Positions 24,024 to 32,633 of a stretch of DNA of 45,568 nucleotides are shown here, piece by piece. The translations under genes and the position numbers were made by a program. Numbering within the stretch: the stretch's first letter is position 1; every line of letters begins with the position of its first letter. The notes beneath the pieces were generated by a model. That model was given only the letters and a program-made list of their open reading frames with translations, did no database searches and had not been told where the DNA came from. Origin of the DNA: DASYSL01 sp036003365 (GTDB lineage: Bacteria > Eisenbacteria > RBG-16-71-46 > DASYSL01); the NCBI GenBank assembly GCA_036003365.1, contig DASYSL010000129.1:1-45568 (forward strand), read 5' to 3'.

Positions 24024-26651
24024 TTACCGCAAGAACAGGAGCCGATCGGTCTCCGCGTACGGTCCCGCCTTGATGTTCAGGAAGTAGATGCCCGCCGACA
24101 GCGAAAGCCCGGAGTCGTCGCGGCCGTCCCACTCGTAGGTGTAGCGGCCGGCAGGCAACGATCCCTGGACGACCGTGCGCACCTTGCGTCCCGCCACGTT
24201 GTAGACATTGACCGCAACGGGCCAGCGCCCCGCCGGCGCGCTCGGCAGATCGAAGCCCAAGGCCGACCTACCGGTGAAGGGATTGGGCGACGGCTTGTGG
24301 ACGAAGAACGCGGTCGGCAGGCTCTGCGCGTCCACCGTCGGCGCGCGCAGCTTGAGGAACGCGCTCGTGCCCGCGCCCGAGCCCACGCAATCCTTGCCCG
24401 TGATGCGGATCTGCAGGCTGTCGGTCGCCGCGATGCTCGGCACCGTCCAGGCGTAGTTGCGGTTGTCCGGCTGGTGATCGGCGATGAGCGTGTAGGGCCC
24501 GTTGGCCCCCACGTGGTACTCGAGCTTGACCTCCTGCACGCCCGTGTCGTCCTGCGTCTGCCAGTTCACGCCCGTGGTCGTGCCCGTATAGAGCGTGGTC
24601 GTGGGCTGCGGATAGGAGATGTTGACGGTCGGCGCCTGCGTGTCGCTGCACAGGAGCGAGTTCACGTCGAGGCGGCCGGCTCCCCAGCGCGGATTGGGCA
24701 CCGCACCGGTGGTGGCGTCGGAGCGCGCTGCGCCCGCGAGCAGCTGCTTGGCGCCGCTCGGCGTGAGCGTCGGATATTTCTGGAGCAGCATGGCCACCGC
24801 ACCGGTCACGTGCGGCGCCGACATGGAAGTGCCCTGAAGTGCCAGGTGCACGCCGTCGGGCACGATGAGCGCCTGCGGCCACGGCGGGCTCGAGTCGGCC
24901 GAGAGCACGCTGATGATGGCGCTGCCCGGGGCCGAGATGTCGGGCTTGGGCACGCCGTCCCGCCGCGGCCCGCGCGCCGAGAACGGGCAGATTTGCGGCG
25001 GATCGCCGGCGTCGGGCGACCCGATCGGCGGTTGGAAGCTGTAGATGTTGCCGTCAATCGAAGCCCACGCGAGCTTGGTGTTGTGGGCCGCCGCGGTGAT
25101 CACCGAGTCCGCCGTGCCCGGGGAGCCGACGTTCACCGTAGTGTCGATGTTGGCGGTGAAGTAGGGCACCAGGCCGACGTCGCCCAGGGCGCCGTCCATC
25201 CAGGCGTGCACCTTGGAATTGCCCGGCTCGCTCGCGCTCGCGGTGAGCTGCACCTGCCAGACGCCGACCTTGGGAGGAGTGCCGCTGCCGTCGTCGACCT
25301 GGACGTAGATCTCCGAGAGGTGGTCGCCCGGGTCGTCGGCGTTCGTGTAATCGACGATCACCCGACCGTCGGTGGTCGAGAAGGTTTGCACTGCGCCCTT
25401 GATCACCGGGCCGAGCAGCGTGCCGCTCGACGGGCGCTTGATCTTCACCGAGTACGAGTTGGCCTTGTCGTGCCACAGGTCGACCGCATACACGTCCGTA
25501 AACGAGCTGGCCGTGTACGTGGGAACGGCCAACGGGTAGGTCACGGTGGTCGAGACCGGGATGCTGATCGAAGCGTGCTGGGCGTTCTGATTGTTGAGAT
25601 CGAGGTTGGGCTGCGCGTTGCCGGCCGAGGTCACGATGATCTTGCCCGGGCCGGTGAGCGCGCCCAGCATCTTGTCGAAGTCGGTCGAGCCGTCGTGCGG
25701 ACCGAGCACCGTGCCCAGGCTCAGGTTCACCACCGCCGGCTTGCCGAGCGCGGCGGCCCTCTGGAAGATGTAGTCCACGCCGTCGACCACGCCCGCCGTG
25801 CTGAAGTCGGTCGCCACGCCGATGATGTTGGCTGCGTTCGCCATGCCCACATAGATGAAATTGGGCTCGAAGTTGCCGGTCGCCGAGCCGTCGCCCGCCG
25901 CGATGCCGAGCACGTGCGAGCCGTGGCCGTTGGCGTCGGTCTCGGTGCAGGTGCCGGCGTTGATCTGCGCCTGCGTGCACTCGTTGCCGTAGCCGAAGGC
26001 GGCGGGCGGCGTGCCGCTGGCGTTCTGGTCCCAGATCGACAGGAAGCGCGTGGTGCCGTCGGGATTGCGGAAGTCGTCGTGCTGGTAATCCATTCCGGTG
26101 TCCACGATGCCCACGATCACGCCGGTGCCGTTCCATCCATAGAGAGGCGGCTGATTGCTGCGCTTGATGTTGGCGTTGACGTCGGCCACCGAGACGTCGA
26201 GGTCGGGCGAGAGCTGATAGCCGAGCGAGACCTTCTCGAGCCCCGGCAGCTTGAGAAACGCGGGCAGGGCCGAGAGCGGCACGCGCGCCGTGCGGTAGCC
26301 ACCGGCCTCGGAGTTCACCTCGAGGCCCATGGCCTGGAGCGCTCCCGTCGACACCGAGCCCTTGAGGATCACCGAGACGACGTCCTTGCCGCGATCCTGC
26401 CGGATGAGACGCTGCGCCGATTTCGACAGGCCGAGATTGCGCAGGTTCTCGTCGAGCTTCACCGAAGCCGGCGTGCCGCTCAGGTCGGGAATCACCGGCG
26501 CCACGCGATCGACCACCGGCGAGGTCGCCGGCCGGGCCGGCAGGACAACGGGCCGGGGGTTGGTGGCGGCAGCCGCGGCCGCCGCGAGGAGCGCGAGAGC
26601 GAAAAGAGACAAAGAAAGGGTACGGCGGATCGAGGCACCGAAACGAAGCAT
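24024..26651 (-). CDS. Secreted subtilisin-like protease with FlgD-like C-terminal tail
   Basis: An 875-residue secreted S8 serine protease. Signal peptide about 1-30 (FALALLAAAAAAA), an inhibitor-like propeptide (about 60-150), then the catalytic domain with Asp 184 (GIVDTGMDYQ), His 243 (NGHGSHVLGIAAG), Asn in VTSAGNA and Ser 609 (GTSMSAPHVTGA). A large insert (about 400-560) separates the His and Ser halves. After the protease comes an Ig-like stretch and a C-terminal sorting-type module (PSPNPFTGRSALGFDLP to GLSLSAGIYFLNIKAG) of the FlgD-Ig family. ATG 26651 is chosen because GGAGAG lies 7 bases upstream and the signal peptide starts there; longer frames add an Arg/Pro-rich leader. Confidence 0.93.
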   Translation of the reverse strand: MLRFGASIRRTLSLSLFALALLAAAAAAATNPRPVVLPARPATSPVVDRVAPVIPDLSGTPASVKLDENLRNLGLSKSAQRLIRQDRGKDVVSVILKGSVSTGALQAMGLEVNSEAGGYRTARVPLSALPAFLKLPGLEKVSLGYQLSPDLDVSVADVNANIKRSNQPPLYGWNGTGVIVGIVDTGMDYQHDDFRNPDGTTRFLSIWDQNASGTPPAAFGYGNECTQAQINAGTCTETDANGHGSHVLGIAAGDGSATGNFEPNFIYVGMANAANIIGVATDFSTAGVVDGVDYIFQRAAALGKPAVVNLSLGTVLGPHDGSTDFDKMLGALTGPGKIIVTSAGNAQPNLDLNNQNAQHASISIPVSTTVTYPLAVPTYTASSFTDVYAVDLWHDKANSYSVKIKRPSSGTLLGPVIKGAVQTFSTTDGRVIVDYTNADDPGDHLSEIYVQVDDGSGTPPKVGVWQVQLTASASEPGNSKVHAWMDGALGDVGLVPYFTANIDTTVNVGSPGTADSVITAAAHNTKLAWASIDGNIYSFQPPIGSPDAGDPPQICPFSARGPRRDGVPKPDISAPGSAIISVLSADSSPPWPQALIVPDGVHLALQGTSMSAPHVTGAVAMLLQKYPTLTPSGAKQLLAGAARSDATTGAVPNPRWGAGRLDVNSLLCSDTQAPTVNISYPQPTTTLYTGTTTGVNWQTQDDTGVQEVKLEYHVGANGPYTLIADHQPDNRNYAWTVPSIAATDSLQIRITGKDCVGSGAGTSAFLKLRAPTVDAQSLPTAFFVHKPSPNPFTGRSALGFDLPSAPAGRWPVAVNVYNVAGRKVRTVVQGSLPAGRYTYEWDGRDDSGLSLSAGIYFLNIKAGPYAETDRLLFLR

Positions 26652-26740
26652 GAAGGAGCTCTCCGTGGCGAGACTGGGCTGGGTTTCTCGGCGGTTGGGA
26701 GCGTCCATCATCCCTCGGGGGGCCGCCGGCTGGCAACTCA

Positions 26741-26769
26741 AGGATATCGTGTCCGAGGGCGGCAGAGAA
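26741..26769 (-). promoter_or_regulatory. Possible promoter of the subtilase gene
   Basis: On the minus strand: TTCTCT (plus-strand 26764-26769), 17-base spacer, TATCCT (26741-26746), about 90 bases before the ATG. The -35 is weak. The rest of 26652-26939 holds no gene; an imperfect GC-rich hairpin at 26899-26922 may end the thyX transcript. Confidence 0.35.
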
Positions 26770-26939
26770 GGCCGGGGCGGGCGTGGGAGAGCGGAAAATC
26801 GGGCCCCGGCGCGCCCGAATCCGCGGTTCGGCCCGCGTTCGTTGCGACTTGCGCCGCTCAGATGGCCGCCGTGAGGCATTTGCAACGATTTGTCGTGGGG
26901 AGGACGGCGGGCGCCGCCCTCCGTCTCGGCCTTGAACCC

Positions 26940-27593
26940 CTAAACGAGCGCGGCCGCCGCCTCCGTCCGTTCCGTCGTCAGGGTCGCCATGCGCCGCTCC
27001 TCGTCGATCACGAAGTCGGCGAACACGATCGGTGCCTCGTGCTGGAGGATGCGCAGCATGTCGAGGCACACGCGGCGGATCTCCCAGTGCGCACGCGGAT
27101 GGCAGCGCACCTCGAACACGTGGCGCCACTCGCGGAAGTTGGCCGAGAGCACGATCTCCGACACCGTGCCCCCGGGAAGGATGTAGCGCGCGTCCTCGCG
27201 CGGGACGCCGGCGGCCACGAGCTTCTTATAGGCGTCGCGCGCCGTCGCCACCACGCGCGCGAACTCCTCGCGCGCCTCGGGCAGGGCTTCGACCGAAGGC
27301 GGCACCACGACGTCGGCCTGCGACTCGCTCACGTAGCGCTGGCTCTGCTGCGAGGGCGAGACGAAGCGATGGCGCACCATCTCGTGCGTGAACACGCGCG
27401 AGGCGCCGAGCACGCGGAAAGTCGCCGAGGCGTGCTCCAGGACCGAGTGATGTCCCTTGTCGAGGATCTTCTGGATCAGCTCGCGCGTCGACTCGGGCGG
27501 ATTCTTGCGGTGGAACGACAGATAGCAGGTGCGGCAGGCGTCTTCGATCACTTCCTCGGCGTTTGGCGTGAGGGCCATGAGCTCGACCTGCAT
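26940..27593 (-). CDS. thyX: Flavin-dependent thymidylate synthase ThyX
   Basis: Makes dTMP from dUMP using FAD, NADPH and methylene-tetrahydrofolate. The ThyX motif RHRFVSPSQQSQRY is present (Arg-His-Arg 74-76, Ser 84), with HSVLEHASATFRVLGASRVF before it and NFREWRHVFEVRCHPRAHWEIR (split by variable residues) in the second half. 217 residues, normal for the family. ATG 27593 has AAGGAG 6 bases upstream; the longer frame adds an Arg-rich leader without conservation. No thyA is seen in the window. Confidence 0.97.
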   Translation of the reverse strand: MQVELMALTPNAEEVIEDACRTCYLSFHRKNPPESTRELIQKILDKGHHSVLEHASATFRVLGASRVFTHEMVRHRFVSPSQQSQRYVSESQADVVVPPSVEALPEAREEFARVVATARDAYKKLVAAGVPREDARYILPGGTVSEIVLSANFREWRHVFEVRCHPRAHWEIRRVCLDMLRILQHEAPIVFADFVIDEERRMATLTTERTEAAAALV

Positions 27594-27611
27594 GTTCCAC
27601 TCCTTGGATTC

Positions 27612-27629
27612 GAGGTTCGGAAGAACCTT
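27612..27629 (-). other. Hairpin in the thyX leader
   Basis: AGGTTC, GGAA, GAACCT (27613-27628), closed by a G-T pair, about 20 bases upstream of the thyX ATG. It is close to the ribosome site and could affect translation. The remainder of 27630-27821 is a divergent control region without a gene. Confidence 0.45.
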
Positions 27630-27821
27630 CGGACGACACCGTCTGGGACGAGGCAGACACTTTTGTATCACGGGCGAAAGCGCGGCCCCATATGAAAATG
27701 GCTCAGCTCGGCCCGACCGCCGGCCCCGCCGCGGCGAATCAAGTCGTCTCGCCGCAACGCCGATACCCGAGGAGACGGGAAACCCCACTCAGTCGGTTCT
27801 CCTGGCCGCGGAGGATTCGCT

Positions 27822-30794
27822 TTGCCCGATTTCTCATTGGCCGGCGTGGCGGGCTTGCCGCCCTCCGCCGCCTGGCCCTTGGCGCTGGGGCTCACCGCGC
27901 TCTCGTGGTGGGCTTTCTATCGCGCCTTTCACTCGATGACGATGGCCGAGGAGACTTCTCTACAAGACGAGGCCGCCGCGGCGTCACGATCGAGCGCGGG
28001 CACCCGGACCCTTTCCCTCCCCTTCGATTCTTCTGAGGACTCGGGCGAAGACGGCACGATTCGCCATCCCGAGCTCGCCCCCGATCTCGACGCCGCACTT
28101 CCCGAGTCGGAGCGCCTCGACGACGAGGAGGGCTTTGAAGCCCTCGAGAAGGAGCTGGCCGAGATCGCGACCGTCGATTCACTGGACATCGCGGTCACCC
28201 GCTGCGCGGGAATCCTGCGCGAGCGCTGGGGCGTTTCCGGAGCGGCGATCTGGGCCTATCGCGAGCCGCCCGCCCCTTCCGCCGGCGACTGCGAGGGGCT
28301 GCCGGTCCGGGTCGCGCATCAGTCCGGGCTCTTGCGCCTCGATGCGGAGGAGAAGCTCGATCCGGCCAAGGCGTTCGGACCATGGATGGATGCGCTCGCC
28401 GCCGGCGAGCTCGTCTGCATTCCCGATGTCTCGGCCGAGCCCGACCTTGCCGAGAGTCTCGGCGAGGCCGCGGCATCGATTGCCCTCTTTCCCCTCGGCG
28501 AGGGCGCTCTGCGCGGCGCCATGGCGGTGGCCTGGCCCGAAGCGCTCACCATCGGGCCGCGGCGCGCCCGCTACGTGAAGCGCGCCGGGCGAAGCATCGA
28601 TGCCGTTCTCGAGCGCGTGCGCCGCACCGAGAGCCTGGCCGCTCTCAATGCCCAGGTGCGCGTGCTGCTCGACGTGGGCAGCATTCTGGCGCGCGAGAAG
28701 GACCTCGCCGGCGCGCTCCAGGCGCTCGTCCAGGCGCTCCGCGACCGGCTTGGCTACCCCGTGTGCTCGATCCTCCTCGTCGACGAGGAGAAGAAGGATC
28801 TCCACGTCGCCTGCATGACCGGCTACGGCGACGACGTCACGCAGCTCCGGCTTCCGCTCGACGGGCCGTCGATCACGGGAACGGCGGCGCGCGAGCAGCG
28901 CATCGTCGACGTGCCCGACGTCGCGTCGTGGCAGGGCTACGTCGCCGGCGCTCCCGACATTCGTTCCGAGATCGCCTGCCCGCTGGTTTTCGAGGGGCGC
29001 ATGCTCGGCGTTCTGGACGTCGAATCGCCGCGGCTCTCGGCCTTCGATGCTCGCGACCGCCGCACGCTCGAGGCCGTGGCCTGGCAGGCGGCGCTCGCGA
29101 TCGGCCATTACCGGCTGCTTTCGCAGCTCGGTGACCGCGCTCGCCGTCTCGAGCTCGTCGACGGCATGGCCCGCGCCATCTCGAGCACGCTCGACGCCCG
29201 AAGCCTGTTCCAGATCGTCGTCGACCAGGTGCGAGCCGCGGCTGGCGCCGAGCGCGCCACCCTCATCCAGATCCTTCCCGAGGGGGAAGAAGCGCGTGTC
29301 GCCGCCGTCTCCAGCGTTCGCCCGGTGGCCGGCCTCGAGGCCGGCGACGCGGTCTCGCTCGAAGGCTTCCCGCGCGAGCAGCTCGCCGGGCCCAAGGCGC
29401 TCTACGTGCCCGACCTCGAGGCCGAAGAAGATTCCGTGCGCTCGCGCCTGCGCGGTTCCGGATTTCGCTCGCTCGTGCGCGTGCCCATCTACATCGACGG
29501 CAAGCTGGCTGGCCTGTTCACCGCATCATGTGAACGAGCCGCAGCCTTCTCGCCGTCGCAGATCGAGATCCTCGAAGCGGTCGCCCCGCACGTCTCGGCG
29601 GCGCTTCGCAACGCGCGGCTCTTCGAGCAGGTCGAGCGCTCGTACCAGGAGTTGAGCAACGCGCAGGGGCACCTCGTCCAGGCGGAGCAGCTGCGCGTGC
29701 TCGGCGAGATGGCCTCGGGCGTGGCGCACAACTTCAACAACGTGCTCGGCGCCATTCTCGGCCGCGCCCAGCTGGTGCGCGCCCGCACCGGCGATCCGAG
29801 CATCGCCCGCGAGCTGGGGGTGATCGAGCAGGCCGCCATGGACGGCGCGGCCACCGTCCGCCGGTTGCAGGAGTTCACGCGCCTGCGCACCGACCATGAG
29901 TTCGTGCCCGTGGACGTGTCACAGGTGGGGCGCGATGCACTCGCGCTCACCCGCACCTGGTGGAAGGACCGCGCCGAAGAAAGAGGGGTCTCCTACGGCA
30001 TTCTCACCGACCTCGCCGAGGGCGTGTGGGTCGAGGGCCAGGACCACGAGCTGCGCGAAGTCGCGGTCAACATCATCCTGAACGCCATCGAAGCCATGCC
30101 CAACGGAGGCTCGCTGTACTTGGCGAGCCGCGTCGCCGAGGGTCGGGCCGTGCTCGAAGTCACGGACTCGGGCGTGGGCATGAGCGACGAGGTCCAGAAG
30201 CGCATCTTCCATCCTTTCTATTCGACCAAGGGACCCGGCGGCACGGGCCTGGGCCTCAGCATCGCCTACGGCATCATGCAGCGGCACCAGGGCAAGATCG
30301 ACGTCACGAGCCGGCGCGGCGCCGGCACGACGGTGCGCATCTCGCTGCCGGCGAGCAGCCGCGGACCCGACGCGGCCAAGCCCATGCCGAACATCGAGCC
30401 CGCCAAGCACGACGCCACCATTCTTCTCGTGGAAGACGAGCCGGCCGTGCTCTCCCTGCTCACTGATCTCCTCGAGGGCGCGACCTATAAAGTGATCATC
30501 GCGCGCACCGGGCGCGAGGCCGTGGAAAAGCTCATCGAAAGCTCGTTCGACGCCGTGATCACCGATCTCGGCATGCCCGAGATGAGCGGCTGGGAGCTGG
30601 CGCGGCACTGCCGCGATCTCTATCCCGACCTGCCCGTCGTGCTGTGCACCGGCTGGGGTGTCGAGCTCGACGAGGGACTGGTGACCGAGACCGGGGTTCG
30701 CGCCGTGATCGCCAAACCCTTTTCCGTCGTCGAAGTGTTGAGCACCATCAACCGAGTTCTCGAAGAGTCTCCTCCCGCGCGTCGCGCCGCCTAA
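27822..30794 (+). CDS. Hybrid histidine kinase with GAF domains and C-terminal receiver
   Basis: A 990-residue signalling protein. One membrane helix near residues 15-37 is followed by an acidic linker. Three GAF-like modules follow at about 110-265, 280-430 and 445-605; the second has VCSILLVDEEKKDLHVACMTG and IACPLVFEGRMLGVLDVESP. Then come a HisKA domain with phosphoacceptor His 636 (GEMASGVAHNFNNVLGAIL), a HATPase domain (NIILNAIEAMP, DSGVGMS, GGTGLGLSI) and a receiver domain with Asp 915 (AVITDLGMPEMSGWEL) and Lys in VIAKPFS. TTG 27822 has GGAGG 7 bases upstream. No separate output regulator is adjacent, so its partner must lie elsewhere. Confidence 0.93.
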   Translation: MPDFSLAGVAGLPPSAAWPLALGLTALSWWAFYRAFHSMTMAEETSLQDEAAAASRSSAGTRTLSLPFDSSEDSGEDGTIRHPELAPDLDAALPESERLDDEEGFEALEKELAEIATVDSLDIAVTRCAGILRERWGVSGAAIWAYREPPAPSAGDCEGLPVRVAHQSGLLRLDAEEKLDPAKAFGPWMDALAAGELVCIPDVSAEPDLAESLGEAAASIALFPLGEGALRGAMAVAWPEALTIGPRRARYVKRAGRSIDAVLERVRRTESLAALNAQVRVLLDVGSILAREKDLAGALQALVQALRDRLGYPVCSILLVDEEKKDLHVACMTGYGDDVTQLRLPLDGPSITGTAAREQRIVDVPDVASWQGYVAGAPDIRSEIACPLVFEGRMLGVLDVESPRLSAFDARDRRTLEAVAWQAALAIGHYRLLSQLGDRARRLELVDGMARAISSTLDARSLFQIVVDQVRAAAGAERATLIQILPEGEEARVAAVSSVRPVAGLEAGDAVSLEGFPREQLAGPKALYVPDLEAEEDSVRSRLRGSGFRSLVRVPIYIDGKLAGLFTASCERAAAFSPSQIEILEAVAPHVSAALRNARLFEQVERSYQELSNAQGHLVQAEQLRVLGEMASGVAHNFNNVLGAILGRAQLVRARTGDPSIARELGVIEQAAMDGAATVRRLQEFTRLRTDHEFVPVDVSQVGRDALALTRTWWKDRAEERGVSYGILTDLAEGVWVEGQDHELREVAVNIILNAIEAMPNGGSLYLASRVAEGRAVLEVTDSGVGMSDEVQKRIFHPFYSTKGPGGTGLGLSIAYGIMQRHQGKIDVTSRRGAGTTVRISLPASSRGPDAAKPMPNIEPAKHDATILLVEDEPAVLSLLTDLLEGATYKVIIARTGREAVEKLIESSFDAVITDLGMPEMSGWELARHCRDLYPDLPVVLCTGWGVELDEGLVTETGVRAVIAKPFSVVEVLSTINRVLEESPPARRAA

Positions 30795-30909
30795 ATACCC
30801 TTCGGCCACATGTGAATGGGGCCATCCTTTTCATCCCGCTTGCCCTCAGGCCCGTCCCCACCCGACAATGGAATTGCCTCGAGGAAGATTTCACGGGAGG
30901 TTTGTTTCC

Positions 30910-31146
30910 ATGGCTCGTTGCCAATCCCATCCAGCTTTGTTCGCTCTCGGCGCCATCGCGGGCGCGGCGGTCACTCTGCTCATCATTCCCTCGACGCGGC
31001 GCGCGCTCGGCGAAGGCGTCCGCTCGGCCCTCGATGAGATCCGCACCGGAAACTCGCTCGCCAACGACAACATCACGCAGGAGGCGGGCGCCGTCGAAGG
31101 CGGTCTGGCCGGCACACGCCGCTGGAGCGAGGCCTACGGCCACTAG
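30910..31146 (+). CDS. Small YtxH-like membrane protein
   Basis: A 78-residue protein: one Gly/Ala-rich membrane helix (FALGAIAGAAVTLLIIPSTR) directly followed by RRALGEGVRSALDEI, which parallels the helix and APATGEETRRRLG of the YtxH protein at 15882. ATG 30910 has GGGAGG 9 bases upstream; an in-frame ATG at 30868 has no such site. Upstream, TTGCCC (30840-30845), 18 bases, GACAAT (30864-30869) is a possible promoter. Function unknown. Confidence 0.7.
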   Translation: MARCQSHPALFALGAIAGAAVTLLIIPSTRRALGEGVRSALDEIRTGNSLANDNITQEAGAVEGGLAGTRRWSEAYGH

Positions 31147-31748
31147 TCGTTTCTGAGTGACGGAGCGCGGGGGCGCTTCGGGGAGTGGAATCGGCAATCG
31201 CTAGTCGCTCGCCCCTGAGGCCGCTCCTTCGCCGAACCCAAGTCCCGAAAGCAGGACGCCCCGCCTGACGCACACTCCTCGAGAGGAGAGGTCATCGCGC
31301 TGGAGCGCGAGGACGCGCGGACGGGCGGGGCGCTTTGGGTTGCGGATACGGTTCGGCTCCGACCTCGACACGGGGAAGGTCCCCACCGTCCCATTTCTCG
31401 GAAGGAGCTGGTGGACGCGGCCCACGGAGCCCTTCGGTCCGTGCAAGCTGGCGGGAGCGAATCCCCGAGAACGCTCACCGGCCCCCGATAGCGGTGGCGC
31501 CCCCGAAGAAGTGCCCGGCCGCCTCGCGAGCCGGACCGAAGAGTCCGGGGCCGCGTCGGCGATCATGCACAGCAACGCGCGTGCCGCACGCGGCCCACTG
31601 AGCGGTTCCGCGCACAATCGATTGTGGCAAGAGAAACTGAGGCGCGCGGCGACGCTGGGCGCCGCCGCCGCCCACCCCTCGAAGTGTCCTTCGTCACGTC
31701 AGAAAGTGACGACGCCAGCGTCACTTCTGCTCGTGATTCACGCCACCC
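31147..31748. other. Long intergenic region with many hairpins
   Basis: About 600 bases without a credible gene; open frames here are short and Arg/Pro-rich. Hairpins: the branched element at 31257-31332, GGGG/CCCC at 31372-31384, CACGGA/TCCGTG at 31423-31443 and CCGGAC/GTCCGG at 31531-31548. A structured RNA or clustered repeats are both possible. It did not match RNase P RNA, tmRNA, SRP RNA or a tRNA by eye. Confidence 0.5.
31257..31332 (+). ncRNA. Possible branched structured RNA element
   Basis: The outer stem CGCCCCGCC (31257-31265) pairs with GGCGGGGCG (31324-31332). It encloses two perfect hairpins: CTCCT-CGAG-AGGAG (31275-31288) and TCGCGC-TGGA-GCGCGA (31295-31310). CTTTGGGTT follows. 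The fold is what I see; that it is transcribed as RNA is an inference. Confidence 0.35.
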
Positions 31749-31777
31749 TTGACGACTGCACGCATGTGCACTATTCT
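31749..31777 (+). promoter_or_regulatory. lexA promoter with LexA operator in the spacer
   Basis: TTGACG (31749-31754), 17-base spacer, TATTCT (31772-31777). The spacer holds CTGCACGCATGTGCACT (31756-31772), a palindromic site whose core is GCAC-GCAT-GTGC. Placement between the two boxes is ideal for repression by LexA of its own gene. The near-identical site at 32559-32575 supports this. Confidence 0.85.
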
Positions 31778-31837
31778 CCTTTCCGGACGCCAGCCAGGGC
31801 CCGGCTGCCATACGGCGGCTAGGGGAGGAGTACGGGC

Positions 31838-32500
31838 ATGCTCAGTTCCAAAGCGCGACGAATCTTCGAGTTCATTTTCCGCTTCGGTAAGGAGCACGGG
31901 TTTCCTCCGACGGTCCGTGAGATCGGCGAAGAGTTCGGACTCGCCTCCACCAACGGGTCCCGCTACTACCTCGGCATCCTCGAGCGCGACGGCTACATCA
32001 AGCGGAACGCGCGCATCTCCCGGGGAATGGAAATCACGGAGTCGGGACTGCGGCGCTTCTCTCGTCTCTATGGACTCGATGCCGACCACTCCGAGACCGG
32101 CATTCCCATTCTCGGAAAGGTGGCCGCGGGCGCGCCCTTGCTCGCGCAGGAACACCAAGAAGGAAAACTCGATCTGGATGTCGCCTTCCCGAGCCGCGAT
32201 GCCCGCTTCGCGCTCAGGGTGAGGGGCGACAGCATGAAGGACGCCGGGATTCTCGACGGCGATCTGGTCGTGGTCCGCAAGGTCGATCATGCGGACTCCG
32301 GCGAGATCGTGGTCGCGCTCCTCGGCGAGGAAGCCACGGTGAAACGTCTCGAGAAACGCGCCGATCGCGTCGTGCTCCATCCCGCGAACGCGGCGTTGCG
32401 CCCCATTCCGGTCGCCCCCGCCGACGAGTTCCGCGTGCTTGGCGTGGTGATCGGACTGGTGCGGCCTTCGGTGGCCGGCGGGCGCATGTCGCGGCGGTGA
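31838..32500 (+). CDS. lexA: LexA repressor
   Basis: SOS repressor, 220 residues. Winged-helix N-terminus (FPPTVREIGEEFGLAS, then LGILERDGYIKR). Self-cleavage site VAAGAPL (Ala 97-Gly 98), catalytic Ser 132 (RGDSM) and Lys 169 (EEATVKRL). All residues needed for RecA-stimulated autoproteolysis are present. The recognition-helix region (LASTNGSRYYL) differs from the E. coli sequence, which fits the unusual operator. ATG 31838 has GGGGAGGAG upstream. It ends with its own terminator before the next SOS gene. Confidence 0.97.
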   Translation: MLSSKARRIFEFIFRFGKEHGFPPTVREIGEEFGLASTNGSRYYLGILERDGYIKRNARISRGMEITESGLRRFSRLYGLDADHSETGIPILGKVAAGAPLLAQEHQEGKLDLDVAFPSRDARFALRVRGDSMKDAGILDGDLVVVRKVDHADSGEIVVALLGEEATVKRLEKRADRVVLHPANAALRPIPVAPADEFRVLGVVIGLVRPSVAGGRMSRR

Positions 32501-32520
32501 GACGAGGTGGCACGCGCGTG

Positions 32521-32546
32521 AAAAGGCGCGTCCAGCGCCTTTTTTT
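32521..32546 (+). terminator. Rho-independent terminator of lexA
   Basis: AAAAGGCGC (32521-32529), loop GTCCA, GCGCCTTTT (32535-32543) running into a T-tract (32540-32546). It separates lexA from the downstream SOS genes. Confidence 0.9.
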
Positions 32547-32556
32547 CGAATTCTGT

Positions 32557-32581
32557 CCCTGCACGCATGTTCACTGCAGGG
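32557..32581 (+). promoter_or_regulatory. Second LexA operator nested in inverted repeats
   Basis: CTGCACGCATGTTCACT (32559-32575) matches the lexA operator at 16 of 17 bases; its core GCAC-N4-GTTC is one base from the Gram-positive type GAAC-N4-GTTC. It sits in the loop and arms of CCCTGCA (32557-32563) / TGCAGGG (32575-32581). A wider perfect repeat, TTCTGTCCC (32551-32559) / GGGACAGAA (32604-32612), encloses both. No clear -35/-10 pair was identified. Confidence 0.8.
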
Positions 32582-32633
32582 GTCGATGAAAGCCCCCGCG
32601 TTCGGGACAGAAATGGAAAGGAGAACGATCGTC

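Noticed and set aside
24297..27695. 1132-codon open frame on the plus strand
   Set aside because: Antisense to the subtilase and thyX, both with intact catalytic motifs; Arg/His/Val-rich composition typical of a shadow frame in high-GC DNA.
31147..31748. RNase P RNA, tmRNA, SRP RNA or tRNA in the long gap
   Set aside because: None of the conserved core sequences of these RNAs could be found by eye on either strand.
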